From contig PVWI01000022.1 of NCBI GenBank assembly GCA_003003725.1, positions 1-37,307 of the forward strand: a DNA stretch of 37,307 bases, given 5' to 3'. The stretch comes from a filamentous cyanobacterium Phorm 6 (GTDB lineage Bacteria > Cyanobacteriota > Cyanobacteriia > Cyanobacteriales > Microcoleaceae). Positions 16,717 to 24,558 of this stretch are shown here, piece after piece. Numbering within the stretch: the stretch's first letter is position 1; each line of letters opens with the position of its first letter. The notes beneath the pieces are model-generated. The model saw nothing but the letters and a program-made list of their open reading frames with translations. It made no database searches and had not been told where the DNA came from. Made by a program: the position numbers and the translations under genes.

Positions 16717-17401
16717 TTATCTTGTTTCCGTACTGCACTCGGAATGATCATTTTCTGGGTGCAGTGCGATCGTCTCGATCGTCAATAGAGTATGATTCCG
16801 ATACCAGCGGATTTGATGCCATACCATTTATCAAAAGTCATGCAGCAGTAATACTAGGGTGCGCCGCCATTACAAATCCTTAAAAAAATCGACTTTTAGG
16901 GTAGCGATGCACCCGAAAACTACCGCTAAAAATTATCCGCGTTTATCTGCGTTTATCTGCGGTTCGCTTCCCTACCAATTCCTCCCCTTTAAACATATTT
17001 TTTTGAACAGATAATTTAAAAATCGCCTTTTTTTGGGGTAAAAAGCTTGACTTAGTTGACATTATAAGGTATTATTTGAATGATTGGAATATTGGCAATT
17101 TTAAAATTCAATTTTATACTCGTATTATTAAAATAATACCCCAAAAGTCAACTTAAATCAATAGGTAAAAAATTCTTTTTTTTGCGCGGCGATTTACAGC
17201 AGCAAAAGCCATGCAGGAAAAAATGGCGATCGTCAGTTTGAAGCTGCAAGCGATCGCCAATTAAAATAACCCAAGTAATCATTAGTAATAATGTTTGATC
17301 GTTCGGACTTTAGTCCGAACGATCAAACCAGTCATAAAATGGCGATCGACTGATTGGTTTGTGTTAATATGCTAAAATATCCAAAACCACGCGGTAATTA
17401 A
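16717..17401 (+). other. Non-coding, repeat-rich gap after ispH
   Basis: I see no gene in these 685 bases. Contents: a stem-loop just after ispH (ACTGCACTC 16732-16740 with GGGTGCAGT 16757-16765, no T run); GCGTTTATCT decamers near 16940-16965; TTTTGGGGTA near 17032 and its inverse TACCCCAAAA near 17146 on either side of a very AT-rich segment of about 105 bases; HIP1-like sites near 17226 and 17251; and a perfect palindrome at 17293-17328. It could contain the promoter of the next gene; no box is convincing. Confidence 0.5.
17293..17328. repeat. Perfect 17-bp-arm palindrome with GGACTTTAGTCC centre
   Basis: GTTTGATCGTTCGGACT and AGTCCGAACGATCAAAC are exact inverses with only TT between them. 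The centre GGACTTTAGTCC is like the GGACTGAAGTCC core of the repeats at 8305-8389 and 36964-37030. No T run follows, so it is not a typical terminator. It lies 74 bases upstream of the next gene. Confidence 0.85.
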
Positions 17402-17899
17402 GTGGAAAAACTTGAGACAGACATAGAGGCAATTTGCTCTGAGATTGAGGCATTGCGTCGGGAACGCCAGCAGCTTAGCATTGGCGCTGCTGCTCCTATA
17501 GGTGATTCGCCCCAGGCGATCGCCGATGCTTACCGCCGTCACGCGAGGGAAACTGCACAAGTGTCGGCAGAAATCAAGGGGATAGATGATGCGATCGCCG
17601 CTTTGTCGGCTCAAATGAACCAAAAACAGCAGCAGTCGATCAAGTTGCAAAGAATTAGTCCGATGGAGGAGCAGGTTGAAGAAGGAAGAACCCTCGCTCG
17701 CGGACACGCGGAACGGATTAACGAACTGGCGGGGGAACTGGCGGCGGAAGTGAAGGGACTCAAAGCAATCGCTGACCAAATTAGCCCCAGCTATTGGCAG
17801 GTTTATTATAAGCCTTTTATTACTGGTTTCAAGAGTATTTCTGTTCCCTACGTGCGATCGGACGGGGATGTTTGGACTATTGTCAATCGAGTAGTTTGA
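17402..17899 (+). CDS. Small coiled-coil protein of unknown function
   Basis: Predicted 165 residues, cytoplasmic, no signal peptide or membrane segment. The GTG at 17402 follows an in-frame TAA immediately, so the frame cannot extend upstream. Residues 1-125 are almost all heptad-like helix rich in Glu, Gln, Ala and Arg (EKLETDIEAICSEIEALRRE and later repeats), interrupted near residues 28-38 by Gly/Pro (GAAAPIGDSP). The C-terminal 38 residues (SYWQVYYKPF onward) have a different, aromatic character and could be a small folded domain. I do not recognise the family. It faces the response regulator gene tail to tail across 64 bases. Confidence 0.65.
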   Translation: MEKLETDIEAICSEIEALRRERQQLSIGAAAPIGDSPQAIADAYRRHARETAQVSAEIKGIDDAIAALSAQMNQKQQQSIKLQRISPMEEQVEEGRTLARGHAERINELAGELAAEVKGLKAIADQISPSYWQVYYKPFITGFKSISVPYVRSDGDVWTIVNRVV

Positions 17900-17963
17900 G
17901 AGGTTGCGGGAGCAGAAATTGGAAGTACCCAAGACAAGTTTTTTCTGTCCCTATTCCTCTACA

Positions 17964-18329
17964 TTAACCGCGCAATAGTTGCTTAATAGTGCCAACCAAT
18001 TCTTGAGGGTGAAATGGCTTGGCGATATAAGCGTCGGCTCCTTGTTTCATTCCCCAGTAGCGATCGAACTCTTCGCTTTTGCTGGAACACATTACCACTG
18101 GCAAATTCTGAGTTTTGGGGTCGCTTTTGAGCCGGCGACAGACTTCGTAGCCGTTCATCCGGGGCATCACAATATCCAAAACGACTAAATCCGGGCGGTT
18201 GGCCTTGATTTGCTCTAGAGCTTCTACGCCATCACTAGCTACCGTGACGTTGAGTCCTCTACCTTTGAGCAAGTCGGCGATCATCTCCCGCAGAGTGACG
18301 CTATCATCAACAACCATAACTGTACTCAT
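17964..18329 (-). CDS. Single-domain CheY/PilH-like response regulator
   Basis: Predicted 121 residues from the ATG at 18329, where MSTVMVVDDSVTLREMI begins the receiver fold and AGGGA lies about 8 bases upstream. An in-frame extension to 18449 only adds a low-complexity Asn/Val stretch encoded by a repeat. Receiver residues are complete: Asp8/Asp9 (metal), Asp52 (phosphate acceptor, VVLDIVMP), Ser82 and Lys104 (IAKPF). There is no output domain. PilH/CheY-like regulators in cyanobacteria usually act with chemotaxis-type histidine kinases on pili or motility, and no such kinase is in the window. It is near the polysaccharide genes on the same strand but 323 bases from the nearest. Confidence 0.88.
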   Translation of the reverse strand: MSTVMVVDDSVTLREMIADLLKGRGLNVTVASDGVEALEQIKANRPDLVVLDIVMPRMNGYEVCRRLKSDPKTQNLPVVMCSSKSEEFDRYWGMKQGADAYIAKPFHPQELVGTIKQLLRG

Positions 18330-18652
18330 AGAATAATCCCTACCAAGTTTCTGGGTTGAAACGTTCACATTAACGTTTGCATTAACGTTCGCCTTCAAAG
18401 GTGTCTTTGCCTGATTGAGATTACGCTCTGCTAGATGTAGTTTACCCACTTTTGCTCATTTCCCAATCATTTTTTGAATAAATATCTCGAAATAAAGATC
18501 CGCGTAATCTCGGTTGACACACGAGGCTCTGTCCGTTAGTCTATCATTTTCTTTCTCAAATGGTAGTTTTGTCAAAAAATCAGAGTGCACCTTGAGTTGC
18601 CCAATTTCCGATCCAGTTCAGGCGGGGCGCAGCCGCCTGCATCAAAATTTGT
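18330..18652 (-). other. Gap upstream of the response regulator and downstream of the BY-kinase
   Basis: No coding sequence supported. It holds AACGTT-type near-repeats (about 18358-18394, units of the type CATTAACGTTTG) and a GC-rich hairpin (CAGGCGG 18619-18625 with CCGCCTG 18633-18639) 14 bases beyond the kinase stop. The hairpin lacks a T run, so it is at best a weak terminator. Confidence 0.5.
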
Positions 18653-20989
18653 CTATTTTTGATTATTTGTGCCTAAAACCGATATTTTTTGGTCGTATAT
18701 CGTCTCTAAACCCACCGGGCGCTGCCGATAGCTATGACGGTCGTTTTTGCAGCCGTTAGCAACGATTCCCAAGACGGAGGCTCCCGAAATTTTTAATTCT
18801 TCTAAAACTCTGCGAACTTGCGATCGGTCTGTTTTCCCAATTTGCACGACCATAATCGTAGCATCTGTGTGAGCTGCGATCAAATGCGCGTCTGCCAAAC
18901 CTCCTAGCGGTGGTGTGTCATAAATCACTAAGTCAAAAAATGCTTGAAATTGCTCCATCAGATACTGCATTTTTTTGGAAGAAAGCAGCTTGATCGGATC
19001 TGGGGGAATTTGACCGGCGGTGAGTACGAACAAATTGTCTTGGTTGGGCGATCGTTGAATTGCATCGTTGAGACTGAGATCTGTCGAGATGGCATCGCCC
19101 AACCCGCGCACGTTCGGCAATCCTAGCTTAGCGTGCAGTTGCGGGCAACGCAAATCTGCATCTACTAACAATACTCGCTGTCCGACTGCCGCTGCTGTAG
19201 CCGCCAAGTGCAAAGCTACTGTCGATTTGCCGTCTCCGGCTACCGCTGAACTCACTAAGAGCGATCGAATTGTCCTACCTGCACTCAGCAAGTGTATGTT
19301 CGTGTAGAGCGATCGAAATGCTTCTAAAAATTGATAGTCCAAGTCGCTGAAAAGACTTGGCCCGAGCATCGGAACAGTAGGTTGAGCTTCGCCCAGTTCC
19401 ATAACTTCTACTTTCGAGTTCGATCGACGAGCTGATGTGAGTTTTCTCGATCGGACTGGCGGTCGGCGCTTAGCTTTTTTGCTAAACGGAATCACCCCGA
19501 TTACAGGCAATCTTGTGGCGATTCTCAGTGCTTCTGGAGTGTGGAAAACAGTATTTAGTACCTCTACGAGCAAGCCGACAGCAATGCCCAGCAGACCGCT
19601 TAAAATCACTGCCAGCGCTAACTGTTTTTTGGTTTGTTTGACAGTAGATGTTATATATTTGCCGAATTTATCTAGCGGAATTTCAGGAGGATTGATCAGC
19701 ACCCAAGGTATTTGCTGCTGAGCTGCATCGATCCGCAAGGCTTCTCGTTTTGCCAAAAAGTCCGACAAACTCTTCGTAACTACTTGCTGTTCCCGCACTA
19801 AATTGTCGTATTGTCGCGTGGTAACAGAAAAATTTCTAATTTTTTGGTTGAGTTCTTTTTGTAATTGAGTCATTTCGCGATCGCGCGCCTCAACTTCTTT
19901 GATTTGGGTGCTTAAATTTCCCATCACCACTTCTTTTGCTTGTTGAGATGATGTCAAAATCAGTTCTTCGCGACTTTTTCGCAGTGCTAAAACTGGCAAA
20001 CTGTCCTCTCTGTACTGAGCTAATTTTAGGGAGAGGTCTGAGTCTACTTTCTGGATTTGACCTAAGAGTCCACTGTAAGCTTGTCCTTGGGTCATCAACA
20101 CGCCAACGGGGTTATTTTCATTGATTAATTTTTGATAGCTTTGGTAAAGACTACGCATCCCTCTTAACTGTACTTGAAGTCCTACTTGCTGTCCTCGAAT
20201 GCTTTGAACTTGTTCTGACAGAGATTTTCCCTCTAGCTGGGGATCGAACAAGTTACTCTGCTGCCGCAGTCTTTGGACTTGCAGTTGCAGAACTTCGACT
20301 CTTTCTCGGAGCTTGGGCATCTCCATATCGATAAATTTAATACCTTGATTAATCCCCGTCAGCCGCTGCTGTAAGCTGTATTCTAGATAAGCTTTAGAAA
20401 CTTTTTCCAATACACCGTAAATTTTCTTGGTGTCTGCATCTTTGTAGCGAACTTCTAATATTTTTGTACCTTGCTGTTTACCATCTTTTGCGTAACTCAC
20501 GCGAGTGATTGTCAGTTTAGACATCAGTTCGGTATAGGTCATGTTAGGATTCCAAGCTCGCAATTCCTGAAGCACTGGCTGCATCATTTTGGGACTGCGC
20601 AAAATCCTAATTTGGGTTTCGTAGTCTACTAAGCTAATTCCTTCTATATTAATTTTTCCTAAGTCAGCGGCGACGGTGTTGTCTAATTGTTTCGACAGCA
20701 AACCTTCAGCGGTGGCTGGTTCTACTAACAGGGAAAATGAGCCTTCATAGTCGAGGGTAATCTTTTTAGAAGTGATGAATATAGCTGTTCCTGCGAGAGC
20801 GCTCAAAGCAATGGTGGCTGCTGCCATCACCAAAATGCGGCGGCGCAGGACGCCTAACAGCCAGGACAAGTCTAGCTTCTCTTCCTCTATCTCCTCGACG
20901 AAGTTATCTCTGTAGTTCTGAGCCGAGAAGTTCGGCAGTTTACCACTTGATTTGGGTGTGAAGGGTTGGTAATCTTGTCGGTTATCCAT
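18653..20989 (-). CDS. Polysaccharide co-polymerase fused to BY-kinase (Wzc-like tyrosine autokinase)
   Basis: Predicted 778 residues. First transmembrane helix about 51-74, a Wzz-type periplasmic domain about 75-450 with long coiled coils (about 220-245 and 355-420), second transmembrane helix about 455-478, then a cytoplasmic P-loop domain. Walker A is AVAGDGKST (582-590), Walker A' is LLVDADLRCP (607-616) and Walker B is LVIYDTPP (687-694). The protein would set chain length and control the Wzy-dependent export machine by cycles of tyrosine phosphorylation. The C-terminal tail has only two tyrosines (Tyr754, Tyr765), few for a Wzc-type cluster. GAGG lies about 7 bases before the ATG. The SLBB exporter gene is upstream on the same strand, probably in one operon. 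Confidence 0.92.
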   Translation of the reverse strand: MDNRQDYQPFTPKSSGKLPNFSAQNYRDNFVEEIEEEKLDLSWLLGVLRRRILVMAAATIALSALAGTAIFITSKKITLDYEGSFSLLVEPATAEGLLSKQLDNTVAADLGKINIEGISLVDYETQIRILRSPKMMQPVLQELRAWNPNMTYTELMSKLTITRVSYAKDGKQQGTKILEVRYKDADTKKIYGVLEKVSKAYLEYSLQQRLTGINQGIKFIDMEMPKLRERVEVLQLQVQRLRQQSNLFDPQLEGKSLSEQVQSIRGQQVGLQVQLRGMRSLYQSYQKLINENNPVGVLMTQGQAYSGLLGQIQKVDSDLSLKLAQYREDSLPVLALRKSREELILTSSQQAKEVVMGNLSTQIKEVEARDREMTQLQKELNQKIRNFSVTTRQYDNLVREQQVVTKSLSDFLAKREALRIDAAQQQIPWVLINPPEIPLDKFGKYITSTVKQTKKQLALAVILSGLLGIAVGLLVEVLNTVFHTPEALRIATRLPVIGVIPFSKKAKRRPPVRSRKLTSARRSNSKVEVMELGEAQPTVPMLGPSLFSDLDYQFLEAFRSLYTNIHLLSAGRTIRSLLVSSAVAGDGKSTVALHLAATAAAVGQRVLLVDADLRCPQLHAKLGLPNVRGLGDAISTDLSLNDAIQRSPNQDNLFVLTAGQIPPDPIKLLSSKKMQYLMEQFQAFFDLVIYDTPPLGGLADAHLIAAHTDATIMVVQIGKTDRSQVRRVLEELKISGASVLGIVANGCKNDRHSYRQRPVGLETIYDQKISVLGTNNQK

Positions 20990-21001
20990 GTTCAGCCTCG
21001 G

Positions 21002-21060
21002 TATTTTTGATGTTGATATTTTTGATATTGATATTTTTGATGTTGATATTTTTGATGCTG
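21002..21060. repeat. 15-base tandem repeat, four units
   Basis: On the plus strand the unit is TATTTTTGATGTTGA, with single-base variants (GATATTGA, GATGCTG). It lies 13 bases upstream of the BY-kinase start codon, between the exporter and kinase genes, so it would be in the 5' part or leader of the kinase message. Confidence 0.9.
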
Positions 21061-21139
21061 CCGCACCGCGACGGTCTAATCCTATTGTTTAGTTTATTCT
21101 AGCCTCTGCTAGGAATTATCCACCTTACCCGCAGCCTTC

Positions 21140-22621
21140 TTATCTGAATAAACCTCGGATAACATTTATAAAATTTAACACTCCGGTAGCTGGTCCGACA
21201 GGCGCGAGGATAGTGTTCATGCGGTCTACCAAATTGATGAGACCACTGCGAGATACGATGATCATGTCGTTGTTGCGAAGTTGAGGATTGATTTCTTCGT
21301 TAATTCCTTGAGTTAAATCGACTTCGATCGTCCGTTTAGTAGCTGTACCATCGTTATTGAGGCGGACTAGCTCAATTTTATTCCTTCTAGCCCTGGTATT
21401 CTCGTAGCCAAAAAATCCTCTGGAAATTAAAGCCTGATTCAGGGTGGCATTGGCTGGAAGCCTGACTGGATCGAGGGCTGTTCTGACTTCTCCTACTACA
21501 TAAACACTAATGCTGGCGGGAGCAAAGTTGGTATTAGCCAGCACGCCAGCTTCTGCGGGGTTGACGATCGTGGCTTTGGGAACAACGATTGTGTCTCCCT
21601 CCTGGAGAATAGTATCTTGAGATCCATCGCCGGACTCCAGGAACTGCCACAGGTTGACTGGGATAATTTGTTCGCCTCTTCTGGTGATGCGACGCACTTG
21701 GATTTGGCGGATGTCGGCGTCGGGGGTAATTCCGCCGGCTAGCTGAATGGCGCGGATGACGGTAGGAAAGCCTTCCCGACTGATGTCGCTTGTGGTGTTG
21801 CCGCCGATGACGACGTAAGGCCCCGGGCGGGTGACTTGGCCGACGATGGAGATCGATCGAGGTTTTTCTGGCGGCGGCGAAAAGTTGGCCGTTGCAAATT
21901 GGCGAGATTCTGCTTGGTTGAAGCTGGCGACTGTGGGAATCTCGATCGTGTCTCTGTCTTGCAAAATGATGTCTTGAGAGATATCTCCTTCTTGCAAAAA
22001 TTTCCACAGATTGACGTTGAGGATGCGATCGGGCCCGTCTGGTTGGGGACGGCGGACGCGGATGTTGCGGATGTCGGCGACACCTGTGACGCCTTCTGCT
22101 AGTCTGATCGCTTGGGTAACAGTGGGATACTGCACGCTGGGCGCGACTCCCGGGCCTGGAGTCAGCGAGATGATGAAGTTTCCGGGCCTGGTGACTTCTC
22201 CGATGACGCCGACGTTGAGGGGGCGCGCCGCTATGAGGCTGACTGTGACTATGGGGTCTTTGAGGACGCGGCGGTAAGCGTTGCGGATGATGTTGGTGGC
22301 TTCTACTAGGGTACGGCCGCGGATGGAGACTAAACCGATCAGCGGGAGGTTGATAGAACCGTCTGAGAGGACTTCGTAGCCGCGGGTGAGTTCGGGTACT
22401 TCGAGTATTTCTAGTTGGATACGATCGCCCCCGCCGAGTTTGTAGCTTTCAGCCGATCGTCCAAGGCCCCCAGATGGTGCCCTAACCGCGCCGGGACGCA
22501 GTTGCAGTTGCGCCGTTGCACAAACCGGGAACCCGAGGGAAATACCCACGCAGCCGATCGTCCACAAGGTCAAACTCAAGACTGGCACGGTTATTTGTTT
22601 GGGAAAATCAGCGTTAACCAC
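21140..22621 (-). CDS. Polysaccharide export protein, Wza-like with SLBB domains
   Basis: Predicted 493 residues from a GTG start (no ATG is near). A signal peptide ends around VCATA (residue about 37); the preceding Cys has no good lipobox. The Poly_export domain spans about 58-131 (YKLGGGDRIQLEILEVPEL). SLBB domains follow at about 133-230 and 255-348, both with a V-x-G-x-V-TRPG start (VGVIGEVTRPGNF and ISIVGQVTRPGPY), and a third, more divergent one at about 372-457 (VYVVGEVRTA). The C-terminal amphipathic helix is short. Wza-type proteins form the outer-membrane channel for capsular or released polysaccharide and dock to the Wzc-like kinase, whose gene follows after 150 bases. Confidence 0.92.
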   Translation of the reverse strand: MVNADFPKQITVPVLSLTLWTIGCVGISLGFPVCATAQLQLRPGAVRAPSGGLGRSAESYKLGGGDRIQLEILEVPELTRGYEVLSDGSINLPLIGLVSIRGRTLVEATNIIRNAYRRVLKDPIVTVSLIAARPLNVGVIGEVTRPGNFIISLTPGPGVAPSVQYPTVTQAIRLAEGVTGVADIRNIRVRRPQPDGPDRILNVNLWKFLQEGDISQDIILQDRDTIEIPTVASFNQAESRQFATANFSPPPEKPRSISIVGQVTRPGPYVVIGGNTTSDISREGFPTVIRAIQLAGGITPDADIRQIQVRRITRRGEQIIPVNLWQFLESGDGSQDTILQEGDTIVVPKATIVNPAEAGVLANTNFAPASISVYVVGEVRTALDPVRLPANATLNQALISRGFFGYENTRARRNKIELVRLNNDGTATKRTIEVDLTQGINEEINPQLRNNDMIIVSRSGLINLVDRMNTILAPVGPATGVLNFINVIRGLFR

Positions 22622-23020
22622 AGGCTACCTATTGTCTCACTAGGATCATTCACCAGTTTAATCGCTGATCGTTGAAATGCCATGTCGATCGCACATACCA
22701 GGCAAAAAAAATTATCAAATTTTGTTACCATCCCCAAGGCACTTACATGGAAAGCCCAATTCAAACAACCCTCGGTATTCCCGAACCCCTTTCCTTCTAC
22801 CCAACTAACAATTTAGAGCCGCAGCAGCTTGTATAGAATGCTGACAGGCGACAACTATAGCCTTTTGAGCTCTCATATGAGATACTATCCGGCTTGCGGG
22901 CTTGCGGGCTTGCGGGCATACCTCACCACGCTTGAGAACCGCTAGAGCTCCGTTTATTGTTATTTTGGTGGAATTAGCCCACTGCTATATTGATATTTTT
23001 CTCACAAAGGGTAGATATTT
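22622..23020. other. Divergent control region of the polysaccharide locus
   Basis: This 399-base gap separates the minus-strand exporter/kinase unit from the plus-strand assembly genes and should carry both promoters. TATAGAAT near 22834 could be a -10 element for the plus strand, but no good -35 is visible. Three perfect CTTGCGGG octamers lie at 22893-22916. AAAGGG lies about 9 bases before the wzy ATG. I see no open reading frame of note. Confidence 0.5.
22893..22916 (+). repeat. Octamer tandem repeat (CTTGCGGG x3)
   Basis: Three perfect CTTGCGGG units in the divergent control region, about 105 bases upstream of the polymerase gene. Confidence 0.85.
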
Positions 23021-24439
23021 ATGGCGAGACTGATTAAAGATATAATTTTATACAATAATTTTTTGCTGATTCTATTGGGTGTCAGCGCATTAATTATCAC
23101 TCTTTTCATATTTCAAATTGCCACTAAAAGAAATTTAGGTATTACTTTTGAAAAGTGGTTTGCTGTTTTGTACATATTCATATCTCCTCACGTTAATATA
23201 CCTCCTTTTAATTACCTGCATTTTATCAACCTTACTGAAGCTGATGCTAGTACGATCGGCAAGCTTCCGTTTGTGTTTTATCCCTGGATAATATTTATTT
23301 TATGCGGGAGATTTATTAACTTTTTTAAACATCAATTTGTCGAATCATTATCGTTTTTAGTGCTGAGAAATCCAGGATTTTCGCTGTATTCTTTGCTACC
23401 AGTAACTTCGACACTGTGGTCGCTAGTTCCTGATATTACGCTGAAAGCTGGGATGGCATTTACAGGTTTTACTATTGTTGGTTTTTACATAGCTGCGCGA
23501 TATGAGTGGCACGAACTATCTGGCTTAGTCCGATGGGGCTATACTTCGATCGGTATAGTTAGTTTTTTGCGGTTCCCGACTGTGACGCGAGAATTTGCAG
23601 GAATTACCAGTCACAAAAATTCTTTGGGCAGCATCATGGTGGTGAGTACAGCACTTTGGTATTTACACTATTGCCAAGGTGCTAAAACTCAAAAAGAACG
23701 CTGGATAGCTCTACTATTCATGTTATTTTCATTTTATTTGGTCAGGTCTACTAGCTCTGGAGGTTCTTTAGTTAATTGTTTAATGCTCATACTTATAGTA
23801 TCATCTTTAAGTATTTTGAGTAAGTTAAAGTTTCAATGGGCATTTACTTGTATTGTCGGCTTTATGATCTTCGGTATAATTTCTAGTGTTTATATAATAG
23901 ACAACTTAGAGTCAATTGTGGTCGGAGGTTTGGGCAAGGACTTGACTTTGACTGGACGGACGGAATTTTGGCCACAATTAATCGCGGCAGCCAATCAGCG
24001 TCCTTGGTTTGGCTATGGATTTGATGGATTTTTTCAACAAGCTTTACTGGGCGATAAAACCCCAGCTTATTTTGTATATACTCCGAATGGATTTCAACCG
24101 AAAACTGCTCATAATGGCGCTATATCAATATTGCTCTTTTTCGGTTATCCGGGACTGATACTAATCTTAACTTCTCTGTTGACTAATCTGGTTTTTGCTG
24201 TCCGGGAACTGAGCCGCCGCCCGCTATCTGAGTCGGGAATACCGATTATTTACTTAGTTTTTATTATTTTGAATAACTTAACTGAAGGTTCTTTAGGTGA
24301 TATTGGGGATGTGTGGCTTGCCTACGTGTTAATCACAGTTAGACTCAGTATCGATAGTAGCAAATCTCCATCCAGCAACCGCCGCAGTTATGGACAAGAT
24401 TTGCCACCGCGATCGGCATCCAGATTGAATCCCGATTAA
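23021..24439 (+). CDS. O-antigen ligase/polymerase family membrane protein (Wzy-like)
   Basis: Predicted 472 residues with about eleven to twelve hydrophobic helices. The family hallmark is the periplasmic loop near residues 305-335: GLGKDLTLTGRTEFW followed by RPWFGYGFDGFF, with the conserved Gly-Arg-x-x-x-Trp and Gly-Tyr-Gly elements of Wzy_C proteins. Its position as first gene of the assembly unit, before a flippase and sugar transferases, points to the polymerase that joins repeat units on the periplasmic face rather than a lipopolysaccharide ligase. AAAGGG serves as ribosome binding site. Confidence 0.9.
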   Translation: MARLIKDIILYNNFLLILLGVSALIITLFIFQIATKRNLGITFEKWFAVLYIFISPHVNIPPFNYLHFINLTEADASTIGKLPFVFYPWIIFILCGRFINFFKHQFVESLSFLVLRNPGFSLYSLLPVTSTLWSLVPDITLKAGMAFTGFTIVGFYIAARYEWHELSGLVRWGYTSIGIVSFLRFPTVTREFAGITSHKNSLGSIMVVSTALWYLHYCQGAKTQKERWIALLFMLFSFYLVRSTSSGGSLVNCLMLILIVSSLSILSKLKFQWAFTCIVGFMIFGIISSVYIIDNLESIVVGGLGKDLTLTGRTEFWPQLIAAANQRPWFGYGFDGFFQQALLGDKTPAYFVYTPNGFQPKTAHNGAISILLFFGYPGLILILTSLLTNLVFAVRELSRRPLSESGIPIIYLVFIILNNLTEGSLGDIGDVWLAYVLITVRLSIDSSKSPSSNRRSYGQDLPPRSASRLNPD

Positions 24440-24558
24440 CTTGCAAAAGTTATAAATTGATATAACTATGATATACTCGGTCTATGAGCTTGGTTTTTGA
24501 TTGATGTCCAAACGCTCGAAAAGTATATTTATTTCTGACAAGGACTGAGAACTTTCTG

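Noticed and set aside
17372-17932. 186-codon minus-strand open frame over the coiled-coil gene
   Set aside because: It mirrors the plus-strand gene, lacks family features, and its composition is typical of an antisense frame.
18330-18449. Asn/Val-rich N-terminal extension of the response regulator
   Set aside because: It is encoded by AACGTT-type repeats, and a good ribosome binding site and receiver start lie at 18329.
18619-18639. Terminator of the BY-kinase gene
   Set aside because: The GC-rich hairpin has no T run on the transcribed strand; left as a weak structure only.
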